Assembly: GCF_025136295.1 (NCBI RefSeq)
Contig: NZ_CP062788.1
Location: 1,302,001-1,366,000 of the forward strand
Origin: Aestuariispira ectoiniformans
Lineage (GTDB): Bacteria; Pseudomonadota; Alphaproteobacteria; UBA8366; Aestuariispiraceae
Length of the DNA stretch: 64,000 nucleotides
Direction of reading: 5' to 3'
The number at the start of each line of letters is the position of its first letter. Positions within the stretch are counted from its first letter, which is position 1. Positions 16,805 to 25,085 of the stretch are shown piece after piece. Below the pieces are notes generated by a model. It had not been told where the DNA came from. It saw only the letters and a list, made by a program, of their open reading frames with translations, and ran no database searches. Made by a program: the position numbers and the translations under genes.

Positions 16805-18124
16805 ATGAGCGAAAATCGAAGCTGGGAAAAGGATATCGCAGACAGCGAGATGGGCGCGTTTGCCGGTCGCGGGGTCAGCCGCGTTGCGCATCTGCTGCTT
16901 TTTTCCATTGTTCTCGTGTTCACGGTCTTCTTTGGCTGGGCCTATGTGGCAGAGGTAGACGAAGTCACCCGTGGTCAGGGCAAGATCATTCCCAGTGGCC
17001 AGACCAAGACGGTGCAGCATCTGGAAGGCGGCATTATCTCCGATATTCTGGTGACCGAGGGGCAGAATGTTAAGAAGGGCGAAGTCCTGCTTCGTATCGA
17101 GAATACGACTGCCGAATCCAATCTGCAGGAAAAGCGGAAACAATATCTGAACCTGCGCGCCCAGATCGCGCGGTTGCGCGCCGAAGTGGCGGGCAAGGAA
17201 GATATCACCTTCGACAGTGATGTTTTGCAGGAAGCGCCGGGCGATGCGGAACAGGAACAGCATCTGTTCGAGGCGCGCCGCTCGCAGTTGGCGCAACAGG
17301 TCCGAATCCTCTCTAACCAGCGCAAGCAGAAACAGCAGGAACTGCAGGAGATGACGGCGCGGGTCAACCAGCTCCGTAAGAGCAAGGCCATCACCCAGAA
17401 GGAAATGAACCTGCTGAAACCGCTGGTGGAACAGGGTGTCGCTCCCAAGCTTGATTTGCTGCGGGTGGAACAGAAGGTACAGGACCTGAATGCCAGCATC
17501 AGCGGTGTCGAGGTCGCCATCCCGCGAACACGCACCCAATTGGCCGAAGCGGCAGGTCGTATCGAGGAAAAGAAACAGTCCTTCCGCACGGAAGCGCAGG
17601 AAAAGCTGAACGAGGCATCCGTTGCGGCCTCCCGTCTGGAGGAAGAGATTATCGCCGGGACGGACCGGGTCGTGCGAACGGATGTACGCTCTCCGGTCCA
17701 TGGGACGGTGAAGCAGATTATGAATAATACCGTCGGCGGCGTTGTCCGCCCGGGGGATGATCTGGTCGAAATCGTACCGTCGGAAGATACGCTGTTGGTG
17801 GAGGCCCGCATTCGTCCTGCGGACCGGGCACAGCTTTGGCCGGGTTTGCCTGCTGTGGTCAAGGTCAGTGCCTATGACTATTCGATCTATGGCGGGCTCA
17901 AAGCGACCCTGACGGATATCAGCCCCGACACCATTACCGATGAACAGGGGGAGACCTATTACCGCATCCGCCTGCGCACGGAGGACAACAGTCTGGGTGA
18001 AGATAAACCGATCCGCGCTGGTATGACTGCACAGGTGGATATCCTGACCGGCCGCAAAACGGTTCTGGACTATCTGTTGAAGCCGATCCGCAAAGGCATG
18101 GAAAACGCGCTTCGGGAGCGTTAA
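16805..18124 (+). CDS. Type I secretion periplasmic adaptor, HlyD family
   Basis: Membrane fusion protein linking the ABC exporter to the TolC-like channel. The 439-residue protein has one N-terminal transmembrane helix (about 27-48, LLLFSIVLVFTVFFGWAYV). Then come the lipoyl half-motif (GQTKTVQHLEGGIISDILV), a long coiled-coil hairpin rich in Gln, Glu and Lys (about 100-285), the second lipoyl half (VRSPVHGTVKQI) and a beta-barrel ending in GMTAQVDILTGRKTVLDYLLKP, the standard HlyD/LapC ending. It closes the secretion operon. A GC-rich hairpin without a U-run (about 18136-18156) follows the stop. Confidence 0.93.
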   Translation: MSENRSWEKDIADSEMGAFAGRGVSRVAHLLLFSIVLVFTVFFGWAYVAEVDEVTRGQGKIIPSGQTKTVQHLEGGIISDILVTEGQNVKKGEVLLRIENTTAESNLQEKRKQYLNLRAQIARLRAEVAGKEDITFDSDVLQEAPGDAEQEQHLFEARRSQLAQQVRILSNQRKQKQQELQEMTARVNQLRKSKAITQKEMNLLKPLVEQGVAPKLDLLRVEQKVQDLNASISGVEVAIPRTRTQLAEAAGRIEEKKQSFRTEAQEKLNEASVAASRLEEEIIAGTDRVVRTDVRSPVHGTVKQIMNNTVGGVVRPGDDLVEIVPSEDTLLVEARIRPADRAQLWPGLPAVVKVSAYDYSIYGGLKATLTDISPDTITDEQGETYYRIRLRTEDNSLGEDKPIRAGMTAQVDILTGRKTVLDYLLKPIRKGMENALRER

Positions 18125-18175
18125 GCTTTCTGCTGTGGGGCCGTGATCTTCGGCCCCGAAAAACAGGAGGGTAAG

Positions 18176-18349
18176 ATGGTCTGGGTCCTGATCATTACCA
18201 TTTTGAGTTCCGGTACGTCGGATACCTATTCAATACCGTATAAGACCGAAGCCTTGTGCGAGAGCGGCCGGGCAGCCTATGTGGAGCAATTCAACCGCAG
18301 CCCGGTTTCTTCGCACCGCGCGGTGGTCGTCTGTTCAAAAGTTCAGTAA
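18176..18349 (+). CDS. Small hypothetical protein, 57 residues
   Basis: A short frame with a strong AGGAGGG six bases before the ATG. It encodes a hydrophobic start (MVWVLIITILSS) that could be a signal or anchor, followed by a polar part with two cysteines (ALCESG and VVVCSK). I do not recognise a family. It lies 51 bases after the secretion adaptor and 24 bases before the amidase, in the same direction, so it could belong to either transcript. The ribosome-binding site and codon use support a real gene. Confidence 0.6.
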   Translation: MVWVLIITILSSGTSDTYSIPYKTEALCESGRAAYVEQFNRSPVSSHRAVVVCSKVQ

Positions 18350-18373
18350 AGGCGTTGTTGAGAGGGTGTTTGC

Positions 18374-19606
18374 ATGGGTAGTCGTGGTGATCTGACGGCC
18401 GATATCGGTCGGCTGAATGCTTTTATTGACCCCGATATGGAGCTGAGCTGGACCCGGGAAGGAATGCTGGCGGGGCGGACATGCGCGGTGAAGGATATCT
18501 TTGATATCGAGGGACAGGTCACCGGTTTCGGCAATCCCGCCTGGCGGGCGACGCATGGTCCGGCCCGCGATACGGCAGCCTGCCTGGAACGGCTTCTCAT
18601 GGATGGCGTGCGCCTTCGTGGGCGCGCCCATATGGATGAGTTGGCCTATTCCCTGAATGGAGAGAATTTTCATTACGGCACACCATTGAATCCCAATGCG
18701 CCGGGCCGTATTCCAGGTGGCAGCAGCAGCGGCTCTGCCACGGCTGCTGCGGCGGGCGTCGTCGACTTTGCGTTGGGCACGGATACCGGTGGGTCTGTGC
18801 GGGTTCCTGCATCCTATTGTGGCCTCTACGGGCTGCGCACTACGCATGACCGGATCTCCCGGCAGGGTGTTATCCCGCTGGCGCAGAGCTTTGACACGGT
18901 TGGCTGGTTTGCCCGAGACCCTGATCTGATGGAGCGGGTCGGACGCGTGTTATTCGTGAATTGGAAAGTCGATGATCCGGCCAATTACGAATTGGCCCTG
19001 CCGATGGACTTCTGGGCCCTGGCCGACAGTGAAACGGCAGCGGCCTTGCAGTCCGGCGTGGAGGCCCTGCAGCGTTTGATGGGAGAGGCGATTACCTTCG
19101 ACCTGTCGGGGGATGAGGCCCTGGAAGACTGGTTCATGCCGTTCCGTGTCTGCCAGGGGCGTGAAATCTGGAAAAATCACGGGGCCTGGGTTGAGGCGAA
19201 TAATCCCGAATTCGGCCCCGGACTGGGGGAACGCCTGCATTGGACCTCGACCATCACGGAAGCCCAGTGGGCAGAGGCCAATGCCCTTCGTCAGAACATT
19301 GCCGACAAGACTAACCGGTTGTTGAAAACCAGGACGGTCCTCGTCATTCCGACCGCACCGGGCCCCGCGCCGGAAAAGGGACAGGATGCCGCGGCCCTGG
19401 AATCCTTCCGCTATCGTGCTCTTCAGTTGACCGGGATCGCAGGCCTGTCCGGTGTGCCGCAAATCTCCCTGCCTTTGGGGAAGGTTGACGGCTGTCCGGT
19501 CGGGCTGTCGCTGATCGCGGCCAAGGGGTGTGATGAGCTGCTGTTGACCATTGCCGCCCGGCTGGCCGGGGCAGCTCCCAATGGACTGGCATCCTTGCGG
19601 GTGTGA
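18374..19606 (+). CDS. Amidase-signature family hydrolase
   Basis: Cytoplasmic amidase of the amidase-signature superfamily, hydrolysing a C-N amide bond in an unidentified substrate. The 410-residue protein shows the Ser-cisSer-Lys triad context. The lysine lies in CAVKDIFD (about residue 39), the cis-serine in PGGSSSGSA (about 117), and the nucleophile in GTDTGGSVRVPA (about 140). The C-terminal ISLPLGKVDGCPVGLSLIA segment is also typical. GAGAGGG lies eight bases before the ATG. It is shorter than GatA (about 480-490) and stands alone rather than beside gatB/gatC, so a role in tRNA amidation is unlikely. It converges with apt, leaving only 19 bases between them. Confidence 0.85.
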   Translation: MGSRGDLTADIGRLNAFIDPDMELSWTREGMLAGRTCAVKDIFDIEGQVTGFGNPAWRATHGPARDTAACLERLLMDGVRLRGRAHMDELAYSLNGENFHYGTPLNPNAPGRIPGGSSSGSATAAAAGVVDFALGTDTGGSVRVPASYCGLYGLRTTHDRISRQGVIPLAQSFDTVGWFARDPDLMERVGRVLFVNWKVDDPANYELALPMDFWALADSETAAALQSGVEALQRLMGEAITFDLSGDEALEDWFMPFRVCQGREIWKNHGAWVEANNPEFGPGLGERLHWTSTITEAQWAEANALRQNIADKTNRLLKTRTVLVIPTAPGPAPEKGQDAAALESFRYRALQLTGIAGLSGVPQISLPLGKVDGCPVGLSLIAAKGCDELLLTIAARLAGAAPNGLASLRV

Positions 19607-19625
19607 CCGCAAGGACTGCTGCGGA

Positions 19626-20141
19626 TCAAACGTCGTAGCTGATCAGCGCCTCAAACGGAATATCAAGGCCGTCGCGACCGCCAAGGCCGTTCAGCTCGAT
19701 AATGCAGGCCGCGCCGCAAACATTGCCGCCGACCTTGCGGATCAATTCAACGGAAGCCTGCAGGGTGCCGCCCGTGGCAAGCAGGTCATCCAGGATGACG
19801 ACCTTCTGGCCGGGCTGGATGGCATCTGCCTGGATTTCAACCGTATCCGTGCCGTATTCCAGGTCATAGACATGGGCGATGGTGTCACCCGGCAGCTTGC
19901 CTTTCTTGCGCACCATGGTGAAGCCCACATCAAGCTCCAGTGCCAAGGGGGCGGCTGTCAGAAAACCACGGGATTCGATGCCGACCAGCAGGTCCGGTTC
20001 CCAGCGGCGTATGATTTCAGAGAGGCTTTCGATGCAATGCCGCCATGCCTCTGCATGACCTAACAATGTTGAAATATCATAGAAAAGAATACCCGGTTTT
20101 GGGAAATCGGGTACTGTACGGATATGGTCTTTAAGGTCCAT
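19626..20141 (-). CDS. apt: Adenine phosphoribosyltransferase
   Basis: Salvages adenine by transferring it to PRPP to give AMP. The protein of about 171 residues has [15 protein letters not shown] near the N-terminus, [14 protein letters not shown] and the PRPP-binding motif [13 protein letters not shown], all standard for Apt. The frame could begin four codons earlier at 20153, but AAAGG abuts that ATG, whereas it is 10 bases from the ATG at 20141, which gives the usual [14 protein letters not shown] start. It is divergent from the lipid-transport operon. Confidence 0.95.
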   Translation of the reverse strand: MDLKDHIRTVPDFPKPGILFYDISTLLGHAEAWRHCIESLSEIIRRWEPDLLVGIESRGFLTAAPLALELDVGFTMVRKKGKLPGDTIAHVYDLEYGTDTVEIQADAIQPGQKVVILDDLLATGGTLQASVELIRKVGGNVCGAACIIELNGLGGRDGLDIPFEALISYDV

Positions 20142-20228
20142 CGGGATTAACATCCTTTAGATAATGCATTGGTCCATAATTTAGAGGCCACAGGCGCAGG
20201 TTGCAATCGGCCTGTTTATGGGCGCGGT

Positions 20229-21410
20229 ATGTGGAGACAGAGGTTTGGTGGAACGGGATTCCGACCAGTGACAGGTGAATGCGGATGGTTGCGTCTGGAA
20301 GGTGAGGGCGCACAGACGGTACTGGTGGCAGGCGGCGTTTGGACGGTTCGATACGGGGCGGCGCTGGAGAAAGCAGTGGAGTCTGCCTTGCGACCGGAGG
20401 GGGACACCTGCCGTCTCGATCTGACGGGCATTTCCAGCATGGACACGACCGGCGCGATGCTGTTGCAGCGAGTGGCATCTACATTAAGGGATGTGGACTG
20501 GGATGGACTGTTGGGCGATTTGCCCGAACGGTTCCGTCCGCTGCTGGTGCTTGCGCGTCGGGCGGCGGAAGACGCGCCCGCGGAGATTACCTACCCGCCC
20601 CGTGGCAGTTGGATCGGTTTGGTGGAACGCCTGGGACGGGCAACGGTGGAGGCCGCCAAGGAAGGGCGGGACCTCCTGAATTTCCTCGGCATGGTAACGG
20701 TCACCTTCGGGCAGGCCCTTCTGCATCCCAAACGATTGCGGCCCAAGGCGCTGATTACGCAGATCGAACAGACGGGCTTGAACGCGATGCTGATCGTGGG
20801 GCTGTTGCAGTTCCTGATCGGGGTGGTGCTGACCTATCTGATGGCGGACCAGTTCAAGAAATTCGGGGCAGAAGTGCTGACCGTCAACCTGATCGGCCTG
20901 ACGGTCCTGCAGGAGGCGGGTGTTCTGATCACCGCGATCCTGCTGGCAGGCCGGTCCGGGTCCGCCTTTACTGCCCAGATCGGCACCATGAAGGTGAACG
21001 AAGAGGTTGATGCGATGCTGACCCTGGGGTTGGACCCGGTGGAGGTTCTGGTTCTGCCGCGTATCCTGGCCCTGCTAATCACTCTGCCGTTGCTGACATT
21101 CTTTGCGGATATATGCGGTATTCTGGGCGGGGCGGTTTCCGCCATGCTGGCCCTGGATATCTCTGTCAGCCAGTTTCTCCGCCAATTGCATGATGCGGTA
21201 ACGGTCAAGGACTTCCTGATAGGCATGGTGAAGGCGCCTGTCCACGCGGTGATCATTGCGCTGGTGGGATGTTATGAGGGCCTCAAGGTTCAGCGCAGCG
21301 CGGAAAGTGTGGGCAAGCTGACCACCAAATCGGTGGTGGAATCCATCGTTCTGGTGATTGTGGCAACCGCCGTCTTCTCGGTGCTCTTTTCCATTCTGGG
21401 GATACGCTGA
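20229..21410 (+). CDS. mlaE: MlaE-type lipid ABC transporter permease with N-terminal STAS-like domain
   Basis: Inner-membrane permease of an MCE-type phospholipid transporter between inner and outer membranes. The C-terminal 260 residues match MlaE: QTGLNAMLIVGLLQFLIGVVL, then LQEAGVLITAILLAGRSGSAFTAQIGTMKVNEEVDA, and five to six hydrophobic helices. The first 110 residues form a STAS-like unit (LDLTGISSMDTTGAMLL), the domain carried by the separate MlaB protein in Escherichia coli, so here it is supplied in cis. The start is uncertain; the ATG at 20229 lacks a clear ribosome-binding site and a TTG at 20169 is possible. Its stop overlaps the ATPase start (TGATG). Confidence 0.9.
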   Translation: MWRQRFGGTGFRPVTGECGWLRLEGEGAQTVLVAGGVWTVRYGAALEKAVESALRPEGDTCRLDLTGISSMDTTGAMLLQRVASTLRDVDWDGLLGDLPERFRPLLVLARRAAEDAPAEITYPPRGSWIGLVERLGRATVEAAKEGRDLLNFLGMVTVTFGQALLHPKRLRPKALITQIEQTGLNAMLIVGLLQFLIGVVLTYLMADQFKKFGAEVLTVNLIGLTVLQEAGVLITAILLAGRSGSAFTAQIGTMKVNEEVDAMLTLGLDPVEVLVLPRILALLITLPLLTFFADICGILGGAVSAMLALDISVSQFLRQLHDAVTVKDFLIGMVKAPVHAVIIALVGCYEGLKVQRSAESVGKLTTKSVVESIVLVIVATAVFSVLFSILGIR

Positions 21411-22195
21411 TGGCAGAGCAGCAGCCAAAAGACAGTGTGATTTGCATCCGTGGGCTGAAGAACCAGTTCGGCCGTCAGGTGGTGCATGAGGGGCTGGACC
21501 TGGATGTCCGGCGTGGCGAGGTGCTGGGCGTGGTCGGTGGCTCCGGGACGGGTAAATCTGTATTGCTTCGGACCATTATCGGGCTGCAACGACCGACGGC
21601 GGGCCGGATCGAATTGTTGGGTGAGGACGTCTGGTCCCTGTCCGTGCGGGCGAAGGAAACCTTGCGAACCCGTGTCGGGGTATTGTTTCAGGATGGGGCG
21701 CTGTTTTCCTCGCTCACCGTGGCGGAGAATATCCAGGCGCCCTTGCGGGAACATATGAACCTGCCGCCGAGGCTGCTGGACGAGATTGCTTCCCTGAAGA
21801 TTGCGATGGTCGGTCTGCCGCAGGACGCCGCCGGTAAACTGCCGTCGCAACTGTCGGGCGGGATGCGTAAAAGGGCGGGACTGGCGCGGGCGCTGGCGCT
21901 CGACCCGGAGGTGCTGTTCCTGGACGAGCCCACAGCCGGGCTGGACCCCATCGGGGCGGCGGATTTCGACCAGTTGATCCGGGACCTGCAATCCAGTCTG
22001 GGGCTGACGGTTTTCATGGTGACCCATGACCTGGACAGCCTGGCGGCAATCTGCGACCGCATTGCGGTGTTGGTCGACCGGCGTATCCGTGTTGCAACCA
22101 TGGCCGACCATATGCAGGACAAGCATCCCTGGATACAGGCCTATTTCCACGGTCCCAGGGCACGGGCGGTGGCCGGAATGAGTAACGGGGGATAG
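21410..22195 (+). CDS. mlaF: MlaF-type lipid ABC transporter ATPase
   Basis: ATPase of the MCE lipid transporter. The 261-residue protein has Walker A (VVGGSGTGKSVLLR), Q-loop (VLFQDGALFSSLTV), the MlaF-specific signature LSGGMRKRAGLARALA, Walker B (VLFLDEPTAGLDP) and switch VTHDLDSL. QDGALFSSLTVAENI is diagnostic of the Mla/Ttg2A group. Translation is coupled to the permease by a TGATG overlap, and the MCE gene follows four bases after the stop. No separate mlaB or mlaC gene is present in the cluster. Confidence 0.93.
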   Translation: MAEQQPKDSVICIRGLKNQFGRQVVHEGLDLDVRRGEVLGVVGGSGTGKSVLLRTIIGLQRPTAGRIELLGEDVWSLSVRAKETLRTRVGVLFQDGALFSSLTVAENIQAPLREHMNLPPRLLDEIASLKIAMVGLPQDAAGKLPSQLSGGMRKRAGLARALALDPEVLFLDEPTAGLDPIGAADFDQLIRDLQSSLGLTVFMVTHDLDSLAAICDRIAVLVDRRIRVATMADHMQDKHPWIQAYFHGPRARAVAGMSNGG

Positions 22196-22199
22196 AAAT

Positions 22200-23375
22200 A
22201 TGGAAACCAGGGCGAATTACATTGTGGTCGGGTCTTTTGTTCTGGCCATTCTCGTGGGGCTGGTTGCCTCTGTCGTCTGGCTGGCAGACGTGGATGTGGA
22301 CCGCAAGGTCCAGGCCTATGACATCTTTTTCGAAGGTTCCGTCACGGGGCTGCAGGTGGGTAATACCGTGCGTTACAGCGGTGTACCGGTCGGTGTTGTG
22401 ACCGATATCGGCATCAACAAGGATAATGTCGAACAGGTCCGCGTGACGATCGAAGTGCCGGATGATACGCCGATCAAGGAAGACACCGTTGCCAGTCTTG
22501 AATATCAGGGGCTGACCGGTGTCGGCTATGTGGATTTACGCGGTGGCACGAATGAGGCCCCCTTGTTGCGCAAGACGGCAGGCCAGGAACATCCGGTCAT
22601 TGCCTCACGTCCCTCGCAGTTGCAGGCCGTCTTTGATCAGGCCCCGGAACTGATCAACCGTTTCATTGCCCTGGTGGATCGCGCCAACATGATCCTGCGC
22701 CCGGAAAACCAGCAGAATGTGACCAATGCGCTCGCCAATGTGAATGAGTTTACCGGTGCGCTGAAGGACAGTTCCACCGACCTGCAATCGGTGCTGGCGG
22801 AGGCCTCCAGCACAATGGTTGCCCTGCGCAACGCCAGTGCGGAAGCCGAGAAAATCATGAAGTCCTTCGCCGGGCGCAGCGACAGGATTGCACAGGATGT
22901 GGAGGCCACGATCGGTGAAGGTCGCGCCCTGATTGCCGACGCGCAGGTTATGACGCAGGATATTTCCAAGGCGGCGAAGGCGGCGGAACCGACCCTGAAA
23001 ACTGCCGATGCCACGCTGCAGGAGTTTGGCGGGCTGGCGGCTGAACTGAAGCCGGAGGTTGGGCCGACCGCACGTTCCGCCCGCGCGACCATGGCGGAAC
23101 TGAAACAGGTCACCGGCGAACTTCGCAAGGCGGCCAACAGTTTCCGCACCGCCGCCGACAGCGTGGCATCCGCCGCTGGCGAGGCGGAGGGGATTATTTC
23201 CGATAACCGGGACTCGGTCAGCCATTTTGCCGGGTCCGGCCTGATGGAATTCACCCAGCTGATGGGCGAAATGCGCACGCTGGTTGGCAGCCTGAACCGG
23301 ATCACAGCGGAAATAGAACGGGACCCGGCACGGTTCTTCTTTGGGGACACGCAAAAGGGGTTTGAAGCAGAATGA
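22200..23375 (+). CDS. mlaD: MCE-domain lipid-transport protein (MlaD family)
   Basis: Membrane-anchored periplasmic protein that carries lipids for the transporter. One N-terminal helix (METRANYIVVGSFVLAILVGL) is followed by a single MCE domain (about 40-115: YDIFFEGSVTGLQVGNTVRYSGVPVG, then LTGVGYVDLRGG). Beyond this lie about 250 helical, coiled-coil-prone residues rich in Ala, Glu and Lys. At 391 residues it is about twice the length of Escherichia coli MlaD, so the long helical part may form a channel or reach across the periplasm, as proposed for PqiB-type proteins; this is inference. It overlaps the lipoprotein gene by four bases (ATGA). Confidence 0.92.
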   Translation: METRANYIVVGSFVLAILVGLVASVVWLADVDVDRKVQAYDIFFEGSVTGLQVGNTVRYSGVPVGVVTDIGINKDNVEQVRVTIEVPDDTPIKEDTVASLEYQGLTGVGYVDLRGGTNEAPLLRKTAGQEHPVIASRPSQLQAVFDQAPELINRFIALVDRANMILRPENQQNVTNALANVNEFTGALKDSSTDLQSVLAEASSTMVALRNASAEAEKIMKSFAGRSDRIAQDVEATIGEGRALIADAQVMTQDISKAAKAAEPTLKTADATLQEFGGLAAELKPEVGPTARSARATMAELKQVTGELRKAANSFRTAADSVASAAGEAEGIISDNRDSVSHFAGSGLMEFTQLMGEMRTLVGSLNRITAEIERDPARFFFGDTQKGFEAE

Positions 23376-24043
23376 GGATTTCGATGAAAAGAGCGGTGCA
23401 CCTGATTCTGGCTTTCGGATTGGCCGCTTTCGTTTCGGGCTGTTCCCTGGACCTGCCGGGGTCCGGTGAGCCAGCGCGCATCTTCGTCCTGTCGCCCAAA
23501 AGCACTTTCCGCGAGGATCTGCCAGCGGTTGACTGGCAGTTGCTGATTGATACGCCGATTTCCGCCGCGGGCATTTCGTCCTCGCGGATCGCGCTTCAGC
23601 AGAACGCCCGGGAACTGGAATATTACAGCCGCGCCGCCTGGACCGATGCGTCACCCAAGCTGATCCAGACTCTATTGATCGAAAGCTTTGAAAATTCGGG
23701 CAAGATACTGGCGGTGGGCCGCCAGACCATCGGCCTGCGTTCCGACTTCCTGCTCAGCACCGAACTACGCGAATTCCAGGCGGAATATTATGACGATGCA
23801 GGCCGAACCCTGCCGAAAGGCACCCCGCCGCGCGTGCGTGTGCGCCTCAATGTGAAGCTGATCAAAATGCCGCAACGCGCGATCGTCGGCTCAGAGACGA
23901 TGGAAGGCGTCGTGCGTGCGAAGAACACCGATATGGTTTCCGTCGTGCAGGCCTATGATGAAGCCCTTGGCAAGGTCCTCAAGGAAACCGTGCATTGGAC
24001 GTTGCGGCAGGGGGAGAAGGTTCGCGATAGGGCCGGGCGATAG
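23372..24043 (+). CDS. ABC-type transport auxiliary lipoprotein (PqiC/YmbA-like)
   Basis: Outer-membrane lipoprotein partner of MCE transporters. The N-terminus has a signal with lipobox FVSGC (cysteine near residue 24), and the mature part has the family pattern ARIFVLSPKSTF and VDWQLLIDTPISAAGISSSRIAL. The length of 223 residues is normal. The first ATG overlaps the mlaD stop; a second at 23384 is possible. The four genes make one operon: permease, ATPase, MCE protein and auxiliary lipoprotein. The LysR gene starts immediately after its stop codon. Confidence 0.88.
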   Translation: MRISMKRAVHLILAFGLAAFVSGCSLDLPGSGEPARIFVLSPKSTFREDLPAVDWQLLIDTPISAAGISSSRIALQQNARELEYYSRAAWTDASPKLIQTLLIESFENSGKILAVGRQTIGLRSDFLLSTELREFQAEYYDDAGRTLPKGTPPRVRVRLNVKLIKMPQRAIVGSETMEGVVRAKNTDMVSVVQAYDEALGKVLKETVHWTLRQGEKVRDRAGR

Positions 24044-24979
24044 ATGCCCCGCAAACTTCCCCCATTGAATGCATTGCGTGCCTTTGAGGCTTCGGCGCGG
24101 CTTGGTGGTTTTACCAGGGCAGCGGAGGAGTTGCATGTGACCCATGGCGCGGTCAGCCGTCAGATCAAACTGCTGGAGGAATATCTGGACCAGCCGGTTT
24201 TCCGGCGGTCCGGTGGGGGCGTGCAGTTGAATGCGGCGGGGCGCGAGTTTTTCGAGATGGCGCGTGACGTGCTGGACCGGGTTGAGGAAACGACGGCCCG
24301 CCTGCGTCGTCGAAGTGGGGAGCAAACGCTTTCCATCAATGTCACCGCTGCTTTTGCCGCGCTTTGGCTGATCCCGAGGCTGACGGGGTTCCAGCAGGCC
24401 TTCCCGGATATCACGGTAAATCTGATGCCCAGCCGTCGGTTCGAGGGGTTTGCACATGAAAATGCAGATATGGCGATCCGCTGGGGCACGGCCAGCTATC
24501 CGGATGCAGTGATGGAGAGACTGCTGTCGGTGGATACCTTCTGCGCCTGTTCTCCGAAGCTGCTCCTGGACGGACCATCGCTGGCGGTGCCGGAGGATTT
24601 GCGGGGGCACAAGCTGATCCATGACGATGACGGCTCTGCGTGGCGGGTCCTGCTGGCCAAGATGGGGGTGACTGATGTGGATTTGTCATATGGCTATTTC
24701 TATGCGGATTCCCTGCTGGCCCTGCAGGCGGCGGTCAATGGACAGGGGGTGATTGCCGCAGGCAGTGTGCTTGCCGCCCAGGAATTGCAGGCGGGGCGGC
24801 TGGTCCTGCCTTTTGATCATGTCCTGCGCGGGCGCAATGCCTATTATCTCTATTATCCCAAAGCCCTGTCGGATGATGCCAGGATCGTTGCCTTCCGCGA
24901 CTGGATCACCCGCGAGGCGGCTGCCTATGGCGGTGAAGGCTTTGACCCCCATGACTTTCTGGCGACCAATCAAACCTGA
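24044..24979 (+). CDS. LysR-family transcriptional regulator (GcvA-like)
   Basis: DNA-binding regulator of 311 residues. The helix-turn-helix is at about 20-50 (GGFTRAAEELHVTHGAVSRQIKLLE) and the effector-binding domain follows from about 90. PPLNALRAFEASARLGGFT and the QLPVF-like EYLDQPVFRR sequence place it near GcvA. The ATG directly abuts the stop of the lipoprotein gene, so it may be transcribed with the lipid operon. It precedes the aminotransferase and BKACE genes, which it probably controls, with a perfect palindrome between them. The effector is unknown. Confidence 0.9.
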   Translation: MPRKLPPLNALRAFEASARLGGFTRAAEELHVTHGAVSRQIKLLEEYLDQPVFRRSGGGVQLNAAGREFFEMARDVLDRVEETTARLRRRSGEQTLSINVTAAFAALWLIPRLTGFQQAFPDITVNLMPSRRFEGFAHENADMAIRWGTASYPDAVMERLLSVDTFCACSPKLLLDGPSLAVPEDLRGHKLIHDDDGSAWRVLLAKMGVTDVDLSYGYFYADSLLALQAAVNGQGVIAAGSVLAAQELQAGRLVLPFDHVLRGRNAYYLYYPKALSDDARIVAFRDWITREAAAYGGEGFDPHDFLATNQT

Positions 24980-24985
24980 GAAGTC

Positions 24986-25002
24986 TGTGAGTTAAACTCA
25001 CA
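24986..25002. promoter_or_regulatory. 17-bp perfect palindrome upstream of the aminotransferase gene
   Basis: TGTGAGTT, a central A, then AACTCACA. It begins seven bases after the LysR stop and lies about 85 bases before the aminotransferase start. It could be an operator for the LysR protein or another dimeric regulator. As a hairpin it would have only six pairs, and the nearest T-run (25013-25019) is too far away for a good terminator. Confidence 0.5.
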
Positions 25003-25085
25003 TAGCTGGCTAGTTTTTTTCGATTGTGCGAAAAAGCATAAATTCTATACCCTAACTCAGTTTAGCCTGCCTGCCGCGGGCTTTC

